A DNA stretch of 64,000 nt. Origin: Caulobacter henricii (GTDB lineage: Bacteria; Pseudomonadota; Alphaproteobacteria; Caulobacterales; Caulobacteraceae). The DNA lies in assembly GCF_001414055.1 (NCBI RefSeq), contig NZ_CP013002.1, positions 390,501 to 454,500 of the forward strand, written 5' to 3'. A model generated the notes under the pieces. It did no database searches. It was given only the letters and a program-made list of their open reading frames with translations, and was not told the DNA's origin. How positions within the stretch are numbered: the stretch's first letter is position 1; the number at the start of each line of letters is the position of its first letter. Shown here in pieces: positions 62,359 through 64,000 of this stretch. The translations under genes and the position numbers were made by a program.

Positions 62359-64000
62359 ATGAGAAGCGTTCACAAAATGATCCTGACCGCGTCCGCCAGT
62401 GCCCTGGCGGTGATGGTCGCAATGCCTGCCTTCGCGCAGCAAGCCGATACGGTCGACGAAGTTGTCGTCACCGGCATTCGGGCTTCGCTGCAAAAGGCCA
62501 TCCAGCAGAAGCGTAACTCCGATCTGGTGTCGGAAGTCGTTACCGCCGAGGACATCGGCAAGTTCCCGGACAAGAACGTCGCTGACTCGCTGTCGCGCGT
62601 TTCGGGCGTCAATGTCGTCACCGGCTCGGCCGCGGCGGGTGGCTTCGGCGAGAACGAGCGCGTCAGCGTTCGCGGCACCGATCCGAACCTCAACCTGACC
62701 CTGCTCAACGGCCACAACATGGCCACCGGCGACTGGTTCGTTCTCGATCAGACCAGCGGCGGCCGCAGCTTCAACTATTCCATGCTGCCTTCGGAAGTCG
62801 TTGGCCGCATCGACATCATCAAGAGCTCGGCGGCGAACATCCCTGAGGGTGGCGTCGGTGGCACGGTTGACGTGCACACCCGCATGCCGCTGGACCTGCC
62901 CAGCCTGACCGCCAATGCCTCGGTCCAGGGCCTCTATGCGACCCGCGCTGAAAAGTGGACGCCCCAGGTATCGGGCATGGTCAGCTGGAAGAATGAAGCC
63001 GGCACCTTTGGTACCCTGGTCGGTGCCTTCTATCAGGAGCGCGAGTTCCGCCGCGATGGCCAGGAAATCCTCGGCTACACCGAGTATCAGAACTTCGCCG
63101 GCACGGGTCAGACCGTCCTGGCCCCGAACCTGATCGGCAACGCCTTCTTCCAGCAGACCCGCAAGCGCAAGGGTGCCAACTTCGTCACCCAGTGGGAGCC
63201 GAACGAGAAGCTGGAGCTGTCGGTTTCGGGCCTCTACACCAAGATGGACGCCGACAATACCAACGTGAACCGCATGGCCTGGGTCAGCAATCTGATCTCG
63301 GCCAATACGGGTCCGGCTGGTTCGGCCGGCAACGCCCTGACCTCCTACAAGATCAGCAACGGCATCCTGTCGGCAGCGACCTGGGCGGCGACCTCGCCGA
63401 ACGGGACCAAGAGCCGCGGCATGGTGCAGGATGACATCTTCCGTACCGCCCACTCGACCTCGTGGGACCTGAACCTCGACGGCGTCTATCACGCCAGCGA
63501 CAATCTGAAGATCAGCGGCAATATCGGCTACACCAAGGGTGAAGGCGCCACGGACGACACCGAGGCGTGGGAAACCTACTGGGAAACCGGCATGAGCTAC
63601 GAGCTCGGCGCGCCGGTGACCAAGGTCAGCTATCCCGGCCTGCCGGCCGTCGGTTCGGCTGCCTATCTGAACAACTTCTACAGCTGGTCCTGGGGCGGCA
63701 AGGTCGAGAGCCCCGACGAGGAGTTCTACGCCAAGGGTGATGTCGAATACACGGTCGACAATGGGGTCCTGAAGGCCCTGCTGTTCGGTGGCCGCTACAC
63801 CGACCACACCCGCGAAGTGAACTACACGGCCTATGCCTGGTCCGGTAACGGCGTCTACAGCGGCACGTCCGGTGTGGATCTGGGTACGGTGGTCGGTGCC
63901 TCGACGCCGTCCAACTATGGCGAAGACATCGGTCTCTCGGGTCAGGGCTATGTCCTGGCCGACCGCGGCAAGGTCCTGGCGGCCCTCAAGGGCAATGGCG
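62359..64000 (+). CDS. TonB-dependent receptor, GlcNAc/chitooligosaccharide type (cut by right edge)
   Basis: 547 residues visible; the frame is open to the last base. Signal peptide MILTASASALAVMVAMPAFAQ, TonB box DEVVVTGIR, then SLQKAIQQKRNSDLVSEVVTAEDIGKFPDKNVADSLSRVSGVNV and the RVSVRGTDPNLNLTLLNGHNMATGDWF motif. This receptor group is encoded next to nag genes in Caulobacter and was shown there to take up GlcNAc and chitin oligomers. Divergent from the regulator gene across 257 bp. Missing C-terminal barrel strands. Confidence 0.9.
   Translation, partial: MRSVHKMILTASASALAVMVAMPAFAQQADTVDEVVVTGIRASLQKAIQQKRNSDLVSEVVTAEDIGKFPDKNVADSLSRVSGVNVVTGSAAAGGFGENERVSVRGTDPNLNLTLLNGHNMATGDWFVLDQTSGGRSFNYSMLPSEVVGRIDIIKSSAANIPEGGVGGTVDVHTRMPLDLPSLTANASVQGLYATRAEKWTPQVSGMVSWKNEAGTFGTLVGAFYQEREFRRDGQEILGYTEYQNFAGTGQTVLAPNLIGNAFFQQTRKRKGANFVTQWEPNEKLELSVSGLYTKMDADNTNVNRMAWVSNLISANTGPAGSAGNALTSYKISNGILSAATWAATSPNGTKSRGMVQDDIFRTAHSTSWDLNLDGVYHASDNLKISGNIGYTKGEGATDDTEAWETYWETGMSYELGAPVTKVSYPGLPAVGSAAYLNNFYSWSWGGKVESPDEEFYAKGDVEYTVDNGVLKALLFGGRYTDHTREVNYTAYAWSGNGVYSGTSGVDLGTVVGASTPSNYGEDIGLSGQGYVLADRGKVLAALKGNG

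Overview
The window looks like a chromosomal segment of a Caulobacter-type alphaproteobacterium. The DNA is very GC-rich with strong third-position GC. It carries four genes for large TonB-dependent receptors, a chemotaxis operon in the C. crescentus order (mcp-cheX-cheY-cheA-cheW-cheR-cheB-cheY-cheD-cheU-cheY-cheE), neighbours resembling gapR and tacA, a Caulobacter-style N-acetylglucosamine (GlcNAc) locus, and TTAA-N7-TTAA CtrA-type boxes. I saw no rRNA, tRNA, phage, insertion sequence or CRISPR.

Left part (1-31.2 kb): a TPR protein cut by the left edge; two tandem DUF4870 membrane proteins; a TonB receptor, secreted M1 peptidase and DUF6702 module; a small pteridine operon (26-aa membrane peptide, PTR1-type reductase, FolB, membrane protein); a Phd/VapC toxin-antitoxin pair under a 22-bp palindrome; NUDIX hydrolase; aldehyde dehydrogenase; GNAT; CPBP protease; feruloyl-CoA synthetase-like enzyme; an M28 peptidase with a membrane-spanning C-terminal half; a second TonB receptor; SelO; an AlkX/YcaQ-type glycosylase; aldose epimerase; MltB-type transglycosylase; rpmJ-HAD; gapR; two unknown genes; and tacA with a coupled 31-aa peptide. 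Three unrelated palindromic intergenic repeats lie at about 11.9, 12.7 and 16.0 kb.

Middle (31.5-43.4 kb): an esterase, a GT4 glycosyltransferase coupled to an LpxH-like phosphoesterase, a TetR regulator, a divergent GH43 glycosidase/acetyl-esterase pair around a XylR-like LacI operator, a Tat-exported HisC-like aminotransferase next to an Lrp regulator, DUF6356-YeiH, an amino-acid permease and an acyl-CoA dehydrogenase.

Right part (43.4-64 kb): a globin-coupled soluble chemoreceptor whose C-terminal tether is out of frame, a TonB-C-like small secreted protein, the complete twelve-gene chemotaxis operon, and a GlcNAc locus. In that locus nagA, a SIS-type deaminase/isomerase and a GntR regulator lie between two TonB receptors whose promoters carry conspicuous palindromes.

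The most interesting observations are a FliM-N-terminus-like peptide at the end of the third CheY (CheYIII/CleA type), the single-base frameshift that hides an EEWEEF tether in the globin receptor, acidic-aromatic C-termini shared by receptors, CheD and CheU, and paired operators in front of the sugar receptors.
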